Source: Mycogone perniciosa (taxonomy: Eukaryota > Ascomycota > Sordariomycetes > Hypocreales > Hypocreaceae). From it: DNA of 64,000 nucleotides. Shown one piece after another: positions 21,325 through 31,000 of this stretch. Within the stretch, counting starts at the first letter, position 1; every line of letters begins with the position of its first letter. A program made the translations under genes and the position numbers. The DNA lies in NCBI GenBank assembly GCA_025331125.1, contig JAOALB010000026.1, positions 186,001 through 250,000 of the forward strand. Direction: 5' to 3'. The notes below the pieces were generated by a model, which saw only the letters and a program-made list of their open reading frames with translations, was not told the origin of the DNA and made no database searches.

Positions 21325-24300
21325 ATGGCTAAGAAGTTTGTACCCCGTCAGCGAAAGCACAAGGTGCTCGCTCGCGAGCAGGCCCAAGAAAATGGTCGCC
21401 ATGAAGTCGAGGATACCAACCAGGAAATCCTACCGGCCCAGAAGAAGGAGCTGGAGGAGAAAAAGGCGCGCATGAAAGAGGAGCTGAAGCAAGATGGTGC
21501 CAAAATGAACAGCAAAAAGGCAAAGCGCCTGGAAAAATACATCGACAGCAAGCTTCGGAAAGATGAAGGTCGAGAGCTGCTTGCGAAACTCGCCGAGAGG
21601 AAGATCGATACCACTCTATTTACGAGCAGCAAATCTTTGGGCCAGGGCCGCGAAACCAAAAAGCAGGCGCTTTCTCGCGCATTGAGAGAGCACAAAGCTG
21701 GAATTGACCCAACCTCGTCAACAGAACAGATCCTCTTCGAGAAACGCCAAGATATTGACGACGACGACGAAGATGTAGGCGATGCCTCTGATGAAGAGAC
21801 AAAGGCTGACCGCCACACTTCGAAACCAACAGCTCAATCTGCGTCATCCTCAGCAGTCGGCTCAGAGACCCAGGCGCAGGCAACGAGCACGATAGCTATT
21901 GGAGCAGGTCTGAAGCGTCCGCTTGAAGTGGACGACGAAGGCCGACCGGTTATTCAAAAGCGCCAAAAAAGGGGAGGCATCAAGACAAAGGCCCCAATTA
22001 TTGTCGATGAGCCAACTCCTTCCGAAGAGTCTGGAGAGGAGGATGAATGGAATGGATTTAGCAGTGATGAGGGTGCCAAGGCCCAGTTGGACGACGGCAG
22101 TGATGAATCGGACGAAGACGAAGACAAAGACGGATCCGATGAGGATTCGAACAGCGATTCGAACGAAGATGATTCAGAAGATGAAGAAACAAGCGAAGAG
22201 GAGGAAATAGACGGGGAGCAAAAGATTCAAAGATCATCTGCCTTTAAAGCCTGGGCTCACCAGCAGCGCAATGAAGCTCTTGGATATCAGCCCCTAGAAA
22301 ACCTTTCCTCCGTTCTCGAAATACCAAAGCCGGAAAACTTTGTCCCGAGAGCCCCTGAACAAGATCCATTGCCCATGGAATTGCAACCAACGGAGAATAC
22401 GACAAGGAAAGTTTTCAGTGTATCTATCGTCAGGACACCAGAGGTTCAAGAGGCCAGACTCATGCTTCCTGTCGTCTCCGAAGAGCAGAGGTTGATGGAA
22501 GCTATACATAATCACGATATTGTGGTGATATGCGGTGCTACTGGTTCGGGAAAGACTACTCAGGTTCCCCAATTCTTGTACGAGGCGGGCTATGGGTCTC
22601 CAGATTCTCCAACACCAGGCATGATTGGTGTCACACAACCACGCAGGGTTGCAGCTGTCAGCATGTCAAAGCGAGTTGCAGATGAGCTGGGCGATCACTC
22701 CGACGTAGTGGCTTATCAGATTCGATTTGAAGGCAATGTTGGTTCTAAGACTGCCATCAAATTCATGACCGATGGTGTGCTGCTTCGAGAAGTTGCCCAG
22801 GACTTTGCTCTCCGCAAGTACTCCGCCATCATCATTGATGAGGCACACGAGAGGAGCGTCAATACTGACATTCTAATTGGTATGCTCAGCCGAGTCATCA
22901 AACTGCGGACCGAACTTGCCCAAGAAAACCCTACGATCAAACCATTAAAACTCATCATCATGTCTGCAACTCTCAGGATAGAGGACCTGACAATGAACTC
23001 CACACTGTTTCCAACACCGCCACCGGTCATCGAGGTCGAGGGTCGACAGCATCCTGTTACCATTCACTTCGCTCGCCGCACTAACCACGACTATGTCGAG
23101 GAAGCATTCCAAAAAATCAGCCGAGGGCATAAAAAACTTCCACCTGGCGGCTTCTTGGTTTTCTTGACAGGCAGAAACGAAATATTGGAGCTTAGCAAGA
23201 AACTTAAGGCTGCATTTGGTGGTCTTAGGTCCGCGGAAGGTCCAAAGGTACAGATTTCCGCGAATGAGGCGCCAGTCGAGGTCGAGGATATTGAATTTGG
23301 CGATGTTGATGATCAAGACTTTGACGAAATGGATGGGATTGAGTCCGAAAACGAAGATGAGGAAGATGAGTTCGATATTGGAGATGACCAGGAAGTTGTT
23401 CCACTGAAAATGCAGATCTTGCCTCTTTATTCCTTGCTGCCGGTCAAGGAGCAGTTAAGGGTATTTGAAGAGCCCCCAGAAGGAACCCGGCAAATTATTC
23501 TGGCAACAAACGTTGCGGAAACTAGTTTGACAATTCCGGGTACACGGTTTGTCTTTGATTGTGGAAGATCCAAGGAAAGGAATTATGACCGCCTCAGTGG
23601 TGTCCAGAGCTACGAGATTGGGTGGATTAGCAAGGCCAGCGCAAACCAGCGATCAGGTCGTGCTGGTCGAACGGGACCTGGCCACTGTTACAGACTCTAC
23701 TCCTCGGCGGTTTATGAGAGAGACTTTGCTCAGTTTGCGGACCCCGAGCTGTTGCGGATGCCAATTGAAGGCGTTGTGTTGCAGCTGAAGTCAATGAACC
23801 TTCAAAATGTCGTCAATTTCCCATTCCCTACGCCCCCAGACCGGCAAAGTCTGGCCAAGGCAGAGAAGCTACTTACATATCTTTCCGCCCTCTCATCCAG
23901 CGGACAAGTCACCAAGATTGGTACGACCATGTCTGTCTTCCCCTTGTCGCCTCGCTTTGCGAGAATCTTGTTGGTAGGACATTTACATGACTGCCTACCG
24001 TACACCATTGCTTTGGTGGCAGGCTTGTCGGCAGCAGAAGTCTATCTCCCCGAAAACCAAGCAATCCCAGCCTTAGCTGCCAAAGAGGACACCGCTATCC
24101 GCACAACAGCAGATGTGATTGCCGAGGATCGACAGGCCAACGTGAGGCGGATTTTTAACCAGGTTCAAAAGAATTTCTGCTTCCTGGACGACAAATCCGA
24201 TGCAATCAAGCTGCTTCAAGTAGTTGGAGAATTTGCCCATGAGCCCAACGAGAAATGGTGTGAGAGCCATTTTGTCCGTTACAAGGTTCTCAAGGAAATT

Positions 24301-24960
24301 CAGCAACTACGGAAACAAATCACCGAGCTTCTACGTACTAATATTGCCTCCTTTGCAAATCTGAAGTATCAGGACCGACTTGATCCACCTTCACCAAAGC
24401 AGGTGAATGCGCTGAAGCAAATGACGGCGGCTGGGTTCCTCGACCAAGTCGCCATACGCGCGGACCTAGCGCCGAACCCCCCTGAGCAGTACAGGAAACC
24501 TCGTCGAGCGATTGATGTTCCTTATATCCCTCTCATTCCATTGCAAGGAAGTGGCAGTGGCAGTGGCAGTGCCGAGGACCATTGTGTTTACATCCACCCT
24601 ACCTCTTCCCTAGCACACATCAGCCCACAGGAATGCCCCGAATACATCGTATACGCTTTCTTGCAGCGTGCGACCCCCTCCGGCATAGACACACAAAAGA
24701 AACCCAAGACAAGAATGCACGCTCTTACAGACGTCACTGGAGGACAGCTTGTGGGTCTGGCCAAGGGCACGCCGCTGATTAGCTACGGCAAGCCGATCAA
24801 GGAGGTCAAGGGACCGTCGTTGGCAGATGGTGCGACGACAAGAGAGTGTTGGGTTGTTCCGTATCTCAGAGCCGAGAACACTGCAGGCCAAGGTTGGCCA
24901 CTACCGGCGCAAAAGGTCAAACAGAAGAAAATCGCGGGCAAGGGATGGGTTGTTGAATAA
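21325..24960 (+). CDS. ECM16: DEAH-box RNA helicase Dhr1/Ecm16 (DHX37), 18S rRNA processing
   Basis: A single-exon 1211-residue nucleolar DEAH/RHA helicase; the yeast orthologue displaces U3 snoRNA from pre-18S rRNA. The N-terminus is charged and coiled with long acidic blocks (about residues 140-300). The helicase core has motif I GATGSGKT (about 404), DEAH (about 505), SAT, TNVAETSLTIPG and motif VI QRSGRAGRTGPG. An acidic insert between the RecA lobes is typical of this orthologue. HA2 and OB-fold regions follow, ending in WPLPAQKVKQKKIAGKGWVVE-like sequence. A (GGCAGT)n stretch near 24550-24570 codes GSGSGS and may vary between strains. The start is the ATG after AGCC, giving the conserved basic MAKKFVPRQRKHK. 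Confidence 0.97.
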   Translation: MAKKFVPRQRKHKVLAREQAQENGRHEVEDTNQEILPAQKKELEEKKARMKEELKQDGAKMNSKKAKRLEKYIDSKLRKDEGRELLAKLAERKIDTTLFTSSKSLGQGRETKKQALSRALREHKAGIDPTSSTEQILFEKRQDIDDDDEDVGDASDEETKADRHTSKPTAQSASSSAVGSETQAQATSTIAIGAGLKRPLEVDDEGRPVIQKRQKRGGIKTKAPIIVDEPTPSEESGEEDEWNGFSSDEGAKAQLDDGSDESDEDEDKDGSDEDSNSDSNEDDSEDEETSEEEEIDGEQKIQRSSAFKAWAHQQRNEALGYQPLENLSSVLEIPKPENFVPRAPEQDPLPMELQPTENTTRKVFSVSIVRTPEVQEARLMLPVVSEEQRLMEAIHNHDIVVICGATGSGKTTQVPQFLYEAGYGSPDSPTPGMIGVTQPRRVAAVSMSKRVADELGDHSDVVAYQIRFEGNVGSKTAIKFMTDGVLLREVAQDFALRKYSAIIIDEAHERSVNTDILIGMLSRVIKLRTELAQENPTIKPLKLIIMSATLRIEDLTMNSTLFPTPPPVIEVEGRQHPVTIHFARRTNHDYVEEAFQKISRGHKKLPPGGFLVFLTGRNEILELSKKLKAAFGGLRSAEGPKVQISANEAPVEVEDIEFGDVDDQDFDEMDGIESENEDEEDEFDIGDDQEVVPLKMQILPLYSLLPVKEQLRVFEEPPEGTRQIILATNVAETSLTIPGTRFVFDCGRSKERNYDRLSGVQSYEIGWISKASANQRSGRAGRTGPGHCYRLYSSAVYERDFAQFADPELLRMPIEGVVLQLKSMNLQNVVNFPFPTPPDRQSLAKAEKLLTYLSALSSSGQVTKIGTTMSVFPLSPRFARILLVGHLHDCLPYTIALVAGLSAAEVYLPENQAIPALAAKEDTAIRTTADVIAEDRQANVRRIFNQVQKNFCFLDDKSDAIKLLQVVGEFAHEPNEKWCESHFVRYKVLKEIQQLRKQITELLRTNIASFANLKYQDRLDPPSPKQVNALKQMTAAGFLDQVAIRADLAPNPPEQYRKPRRAIDVPYIPLIPLQGSGSGSGSAEDHCVYIHPTSSLAHISPQECPEYIVYAFLQRATPSGIDTQKKPKTRMHALTDVTGGQLVGLAKGTPLISYGKPIKEVKGPSLADGATTRECWVVPYLRAENTAGQGWPLPAQKVKQKKIAGKGWVVE

Positions 24961-25254
24961 TGCATCGGGCATGAAGTTTGTAAATGGCGTTGGCGTCTTT
25001 ATGGATAGAATACGATCAATAGCATACTTTGGCGATTTACAGCAAACGGTTTATACCATACGATGACTAGGCTTCCTGGCCATCAGAAACTCTTGACTTT
25101 TGCCCCCCAGTTTGATGTTGAGTAATACTGGATAATTGTGTCATTCACGCCTTCATGATCCAAAACAGATCTCGATTAATACTGGGTATCAAATGCTAAC
25201 ACCATCCCAACCGCCCATATCCAACGCCAAAGAGAACCCATTCCACGTGATTCA

Positions 25255-26250
25255 TTAAGAGGCACCAGGAGTCGCTGCGGGTGTCACACTAGGACTCATC
25301 TTACTCTTTTTCCTCTTCAGCTTCGGCACGGAAGCTGATTTTGACGTCTTATCCGACTTGGTATCCTTCTTATCTTCCAACTTGGCACCAAGCGTAGGTC
25401 CGTTCATAGCCCCTATTCCGGTCGGCGCTGTTGGTTGAGGGGGAGGGATTGCCTTGCGGCCTGTTGATGAGAGGTGGAATTCACCGGGACGTCCTGTAAT
25501 TGGATTCTCGTCGATGTACTCCCCACCGTGTCGCATATGAAGCATGAATGATTCTTCTGCAACTTTTTCCAGAGATAATTCGTCGTTCTTGGTTGCTGGC
25601 GCGGGTTTGCTGGCTCCTTCAGAGACCGGCGGTTCATCTTTCGCTTCTTGCCTTTGCCGGGTTGAGGATTCGCTCGTTGGGAGATGGTATACATGGCCCA
25701 TGGATGGCCTCCACTTTCTCGCAGCCTCAGCAGCCGGTAAGGCCTTTGCAATAGCCGAGGATATCGTCATCTAGGAGAGTTAGTTGCAACATATCCATTG
25801 CGGGTCCATTCCACCCACAATTCTAGAGGCAAGAATGTCGGCCAAAGTTGGAGCCATGTAGATATTCTCCCCCATGACGAAGAACGACGCGTGCACCGTA
25901 ATCTCATCCTCGTCTTGATATCGTTTCCGCCTCGTCTGCTTCCGAATCACCCAGACACCAGTCCCCATACCCGGTCCCGTTTCCGCAGGCTCCTCTCCCA
26001 CGATAAACTCCAAGCCTGACATTGTCTTAAGGCGCGCCTCAAAGGTTTCACGAGTTTGGATGTAGTGGTACATGGCTGCGTTGTTCATGGCTTGGGCCAT
26101 GATGACGGCGTTATTAGAGGTGCGCTCGAAGAAAGGCGATTCGGCAAAGTAGAATAGGATTGTGTTTGAATGAAGACCGCCCATCTGGGCTACTATGGGT
26201 GGAGAGCGCCATTGGATCTCGTCGAGGGGAGGTTCGTTTGGATTGGACAT
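25255..26250 (-). CDS. MED6: Mediator complex subunit 6
   Basis: A 315-residue head-module subunit of Mediator, linking transcription factors to RNA polymerase II. Inferred minus-strand exons are 26250-25819 and 25770-25255, with a 48-nt intron (GTGGGT to TAG). The conserved N-terminal Med6 domain reads IQWRSPP, NTILFYFAESPFFERTSNN, then the GLEFIVGEEP region, and VHASFFVMGENIYMAPTLAD at the end of exon 1. The C-terminal part is fungus-specific, Pro/Ser/Lys-rich and ends in a basic KLKRKKSK stretch. The start is the first ATG (MSNPNEPPLDEI). It is divergent from the MMTAG2-like gene. Confidence 0.93.
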
Positions 26251-26574
26251 TGTAGCGGCTAGTTGTGTTGAGGAAGCAGAATATGAAAGTTTGAGAAATG
26301 GAGTCGAGCCTCATGGATGCATAGCATCAGTGACGTGGGGTTCCGTTTTAGCGCCAGAAGGGCGGGTTTATTCCGCCTAAGTTCCACCAGGATCCTTCAA
26401 CCTTGGCTCCCTGCATCATACAATCCATCACATTTCATCTTTTCCACACAATACCACATCAAAGATTTTACGACGCAACGATTGAGCACACGGAGGGACC
26501 ACTATTTAATATATGTCCTATCTGTCATCGTTACACACAACACTAATACTATTGATTTTTACCGAGAATCAACA
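26251..26574. promoter_or_regulatory. Divergent promoter, MED6 / MMTAG2-like gene
   Basis: These 324 bp lie between the two start codons and must include the 5' leaders and promoters of both. Upstream stops separate the reading frame of the + gene from its ATG at 26575. No specific site was recognised. Confidence 0.5.
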
Positions 26575-27159
26575 ATGGACTTGCTCTCTACCATCCGCAA
26601 GTCCGGCTCCAGAGGCGGCGTCAACTTCAGCTGGGATGAAGTGGCCAACTCTGCGCATCGCGAAAATTACCTCGGCCACAGTCTTAAGGCGCCAGTGGGA
26701 AGATGGCAGCAAGGCCGCGACCTGAACTGGTATGCCAAAGCAGACTCAGCCCCGGCCGATTCCAAGGAAACAGACGAGGAGCGTCAGGAACGAGAGCGCA
26801 AAGAAGAGCTACGCAAGATCAAGGAGGCGGAGGAAGATGCGATGGCGCTTGCTTTGGGCTTGCCACCCAAGCAACGCAATACGACAGGAGCAAATTCAAT
26901 GGAAGTCCAGCCAAAGAGACAGCTCGGCGCCGCAGGCGGACCAGCATCTACGAGAGACTCGGCAGATGAACTGAGGCGAGAAAGATCACGACGGCATGGC
27001 GACCGCGATAGGAGAGAAACTAGGCGACACAGAAGCAGGAGCAGAAGTAGGAGCGGGAGACGCAGTCGTCATCGAGATCGAAGTTACAGGCATCGCAGTC
27101 GCGATGGCGAAAGAGCCAGAGACCGGAGTCGCGATCGAGCACGGCCGAGGCGAGCGTAG
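26575..27159 (+). CDS. MMTAG2-like nuclear RS protein (kinase phosphorylation domain)
   Basis: A 194-residue single-exon protein. Residues 13-55 (GGVNFSWDEV..., HRENYLGHSLKAPVGRWQQG, RDLNWYAK) match the conserved N-terminal block of human multiple myeloma tumour-associated protein 2, a nuclear protein of unclear role. A charged coiled segment (about 60-100) and an Arg/Ser-rich tail (RHRSRSRSRSGRRSRHRDR) suggest association with the splicing machinery, which is an inference. The stop is at 27157-27159. In the next frame RS-rich coding sequence continues to a TGA at 27293-27295, so the C-terminus may be truncated by a single-base indel, or the extra frame may be chance in an Arg-rich repeat. 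The start ATG at 26575 gives MDLLSTIRKSGSRGG. Confidence 0.85.
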   Translation: MDLLSTIRKSGSRGGVNFSWDEVANSAHRENYLGHSLKAPVGRWQQGRDLNWYAKADSAPADSKETDEERQERERKEELRKIKEAEEDAMALALGLPPKQRNTTGANSMEVQPKRQLGAAGGPASTRDSADELRRERSRRHGDRDRRETRRHRSRSRSRSGRRSRHRDRSYRHRSRDGERARDRSRDRARPRRA

Positions 27160-28028
27160 GCATCGCCGAGAGCGCGATATGAGTCGGAGCGTTGAGCAGC
27201 GGCGGAGGGACAAAAGCAGGGAACGGCATCGCTCGCGGTCAAGGGACCGTCACGGACGGCGTAGTCCGGAGCCGTCTTCGCGCCGTGAAGGATGAAGAGT
27301 CCCCGCCTAGAGGCGTGTTTATCATATAGAATACAGAGATACCCGGGCTCAAAGCTTATTGCCACTGATATCTGCCCATTTTGATCGTTTCTTTCTTAAT
27401 TTCCCCTGTACCAGTGAAATTGTAAGCGGTGCTCCGTGCAGGCAAACTTGAAGCTATTCGTAGATTTAGGCTTGTGCTGAGGGCCTGAGGCAGTGAGGCT
27501 CCATCTTCCAGGCGCTTGCTTAGGCGGGTTGGGACCTGAAAGGCACCGCCACAGACGCTATAAATGCTTAGCGGCCAACTCAACCTGCCCAACAACTCAA
27601 TGACTCCCTGTTTGTAAGCACATGTACTCCGTATGCAAGCCCAACCCAAACAACCTTGTTCGTTCATTATTGCTTGCATCATCATCACCCATTTCCATGC
27701 AGCTACAAGATCCATGCACCAGACAAGGCGACGGGTCTGTGCAGTGAATTTCGAGACGATTTCGGATTCCCTTGCGACAGATTGTTCATAAACCCGTTTG
27801 ATAATAATAGACTCCTCGGATTTAATAAGGGCACAACCCCGGCTTTTCTGTTGGTTGACTGGCCGTCGCTTCACTTTCAGCTGTTTCGCGTCACTGCAAC
27901 TTACCACCTCCCATCCTCACAACGCCACCAAGCTTGCCTCCTCACTCCTTGTCCATCTTTCTTCGTATTTCTGAGAGTAACGATGCACATATGACCTTTC
28001 ACGGTACGGTCTAACACCGCACCCAAAC
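27160..28028. other. Intergenic, MMTAG2-like gene to sacsin-like gene
   Basis: The first 135 bp (to 27295) carry the out-of-frame RS-rich continuation noted with the previous gene. The rest shows no gene. A TACTCCGTA element (the complement of TACGGAGTA) is at 27625-27633. Pyrimidine-rich sequence after 27900 is probably the promoter and leader of the next gene. Confidence 0.5.
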
Positions 28029-31000
28029 ATGGCGATGGACTACTCAAGTCTACGTGCTGCCGCCTTGCGGGATGGCGAGGACGAGGAAGCTGTCACCGTC
28101 GACACCCGAGCCCTGATCGACAAAGTCCTGGCCAGATATTCAGGAGAATGGACGACTTTGCGAGAGCTCATCCAGAATGCTGCCGATGCCCAAGCAACGA
28201 CTGTCTCGATCAAGTGGGAGACGCTCCCCTCCACGCAGGTTCCTCTACCGAGCACCACGAGTCGATCCGAGGTGCTGAAGCACATAATAGCGAACCACAC
28301 GTTGCGTCGATTGGTGGTCCAAAACGATGGCCAACCCTTTACAAAAACGGATTGGGGACGTTTGAAGAGAATCGCTGAAGGAAACCCTGACGAAACCAAG
28401 ATCGGAGCTTTTGGTGTTGGTTTCTACAGCGTCTTCGCCGATTGTGAGGAGCCTTTCGTCAGCTCCGGGAGTGAGGCTATGGCATTCTATTGGAAAGGAA
28501 ATTCTCTCTTTACCAAGAAGTCACAGCTACCTGAAGACAAGTCGTCGCCGTACACAGCATTTGTTCTGGATTACAGGAATGCAACAACCCCGATGCCGAA
28601 CCTCTTGTCCGTCAGCCAGTTTCTTGCTACAAGCCTTACGTTTGTTGCGCTCGAAAAGATCGAGTTTTGGATTGATGACTACCAGATTCTGTCACTGAAG
28701 AAGAAATCCTCCCCAAGCGTTGATCTAGCGTTGCCCCGTGACCTAGAAGCGAGAACAAAGGATAACCTCATGAAGGTGATAAGTGTTGGCCGCACAAGCA
28801 CTCAGATTGACGCATCTTTCATCAACGCAGTTGGTTGGAAGCCGCAAGCTGCGACATCAGCTACCAAAGCTTCCGAATCCTATGGCGCCCCTGATGCACC
28901 CTCGTTGAGATCCTTCTTCGCGAGGCTGACCTCAACAGCGGCCAACTCTACCCTCAAGTCGAGACAGCAGAATGAAGAAAACGCAGCACAGGTCAAGATA
29001 ACGGAGGACGTCAGCAAACTAAACTCGTCAACCATATTCCTGCGAACCACTTCTGCTACAATCAAGACGAATGTGACTTCCTCATTTGCTGCAGAGTTAG
29101 AGCGAGCCACAAAGAAACCACCCCCAAAAACCACACGAATATCTATTCTAACATCCTCTTACGATGAAGCGGAAGCTTCTGAGAGTTCTTCAACGGTGAA
29201 AGGAGCTATGGCTAGAGCGACCGATGTGTTTGCCTCGGTGCTCCCGAGTAAGAAGCCCGGAGGTCGGATTTTCATAGGCTTTCCAACCATGCAGACTACT
29301 GGTGGTGGCATGCATGTCTCTGCCCCCTCAGTTATTCCAACTGTCGAAAGAGAGGCTATAGACCTAAATGCTCGATGGGTCAGGACATGGAATGTCGAAC
29401 TTCTTCGTGCTGCAGGAATTGTTGCAAGATTGGCCTTTGCCAACGAGATGGGCGATCTAGACCATAGACTACGTCGATCGGTTGAGTCTGGTAAAAGGAT
29501 CTCAGCCGAATTGGTGAACAAATTCATGCCAGAGGCCTCGCACATTCAAAAAACATTCACGTTTGGCGACTCCACCCCCAGCGGACAGGTCGGACAAATC
29601 ATAGAAGAGGCTTTTTGGACTTGCTTCAAGAAGGCCTCAATCGAGATGTACTCCAGCCGCGGAGTCCTGCAGACATCTCAGGTTCGTATTGGGTCTGAAG
29701 AACTAGGTTTGTTCGTGGATAGCATTCCAGTAGTACCCAAGGAAATGGGGGATTCACAATTCGTGAGAAAGCTGATTGATTTTGGCCTCATCTCCCACAT
29801 TACGGCGACAGACGTCAAGGAGGAGCTGGAGACTAAAGCCCTTACCAAGACGCAGGCCATCAATTTCATCAAGTGGGCGGGGAAAAAGAGCTTGACTGGA
29901 GAACTTGACCCTGGAAGCAGAGCTGCTCTGCTCGAGGTTGCCGTTGCCACGATGAGTGACGAGGGAGATCAGGGAGAAATCGTTGCGCTGGGCGGCATCA
30001 CGAACTACCTTAATCTCGGGAAAATCCCCGCGGCCATGCCGCTTCCTCCAACAACTATTCCGTTTGCTTTGATTGCCAACACCAATGTTTCCGAGCTGGA
30101 GGCACTTGGATGGGAGCCTTTGGAAATTGTTCCTTGGCTGAGATTTCTCATCGAAACTACGTCCTCCAGGCCTGAGGAAGAGAGTCTCACGAAATCACCC
30201 AAATTCGCGGTTGCGGTTTTGACAATCTTGGGCAAGAACTGGGAGAATTCAACTTCCAGTACCAAACTAACGGTGACGCAACTTATACAGGCAATTCCCG
30301 CCATACCCACAAAGCTAGGTATGCGGAAGCCGACCGAGTCTTTCTTCCCGTCCGTCAAGCTCTTTGACGATTTACCCGTCATTCAAGGGTGTGATAAAGT
30401 AAAGGAAAAGTTCCTGGTGGCTATTGGCGTCCGCAAGACCGTCGATCTGGGGACAATATTCACCCGATTACTCAATGCTTCTGGAGAGAGTGGTCAGAAG
30501 TGGAGTCATATGGAGCTCATCAAATACCTTGCATCGGTCCAGAACGACATCCCCAAGGATGATCTTATAAAACTCCGGGAATCACGATTCTGTCCTGCTG
30601 AGGCTGGCCCAAAAGGCATGGAACCAACAAAGGGCTCAGACAAGCTGCACAAGGTTTCGGAGTTGTTTGAGCCCAAGGAGTCGTTGCGAGCTCTTCGTCT
30701 GCCTGTAATTCAATGGCCAGGACCTCCTGGAAGTTTCCGTCCAGTCAGCCCCGAAGCTCGGTTCTTGGTTGTCCTCGGCCTGCGTTCTCACCCTTCGGTC
30801 CCTGAATTAGTCGACATGATGGCTTCGGGTGATGAAGCATTAAGGACTTCAGCGATGACCTACTTCATCGCCAACCATCACACCAACCGGTATGCTGCCT
30901 TTGGTCTCAGCGACTGTCGAAAAGCCATTCTACCCCTGCAAGGAAGTACAAAGCTGGTGGCCCCTTCATCTTGTTTCACCAACGAAAGGGCTTCTATTTT

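Noticed and set aside
27356..27907. 183-codon minus-strand open frame
   Set aside because: It begins at GTG, matches no family, and overlaps the promoter of the sacsin-like gene.
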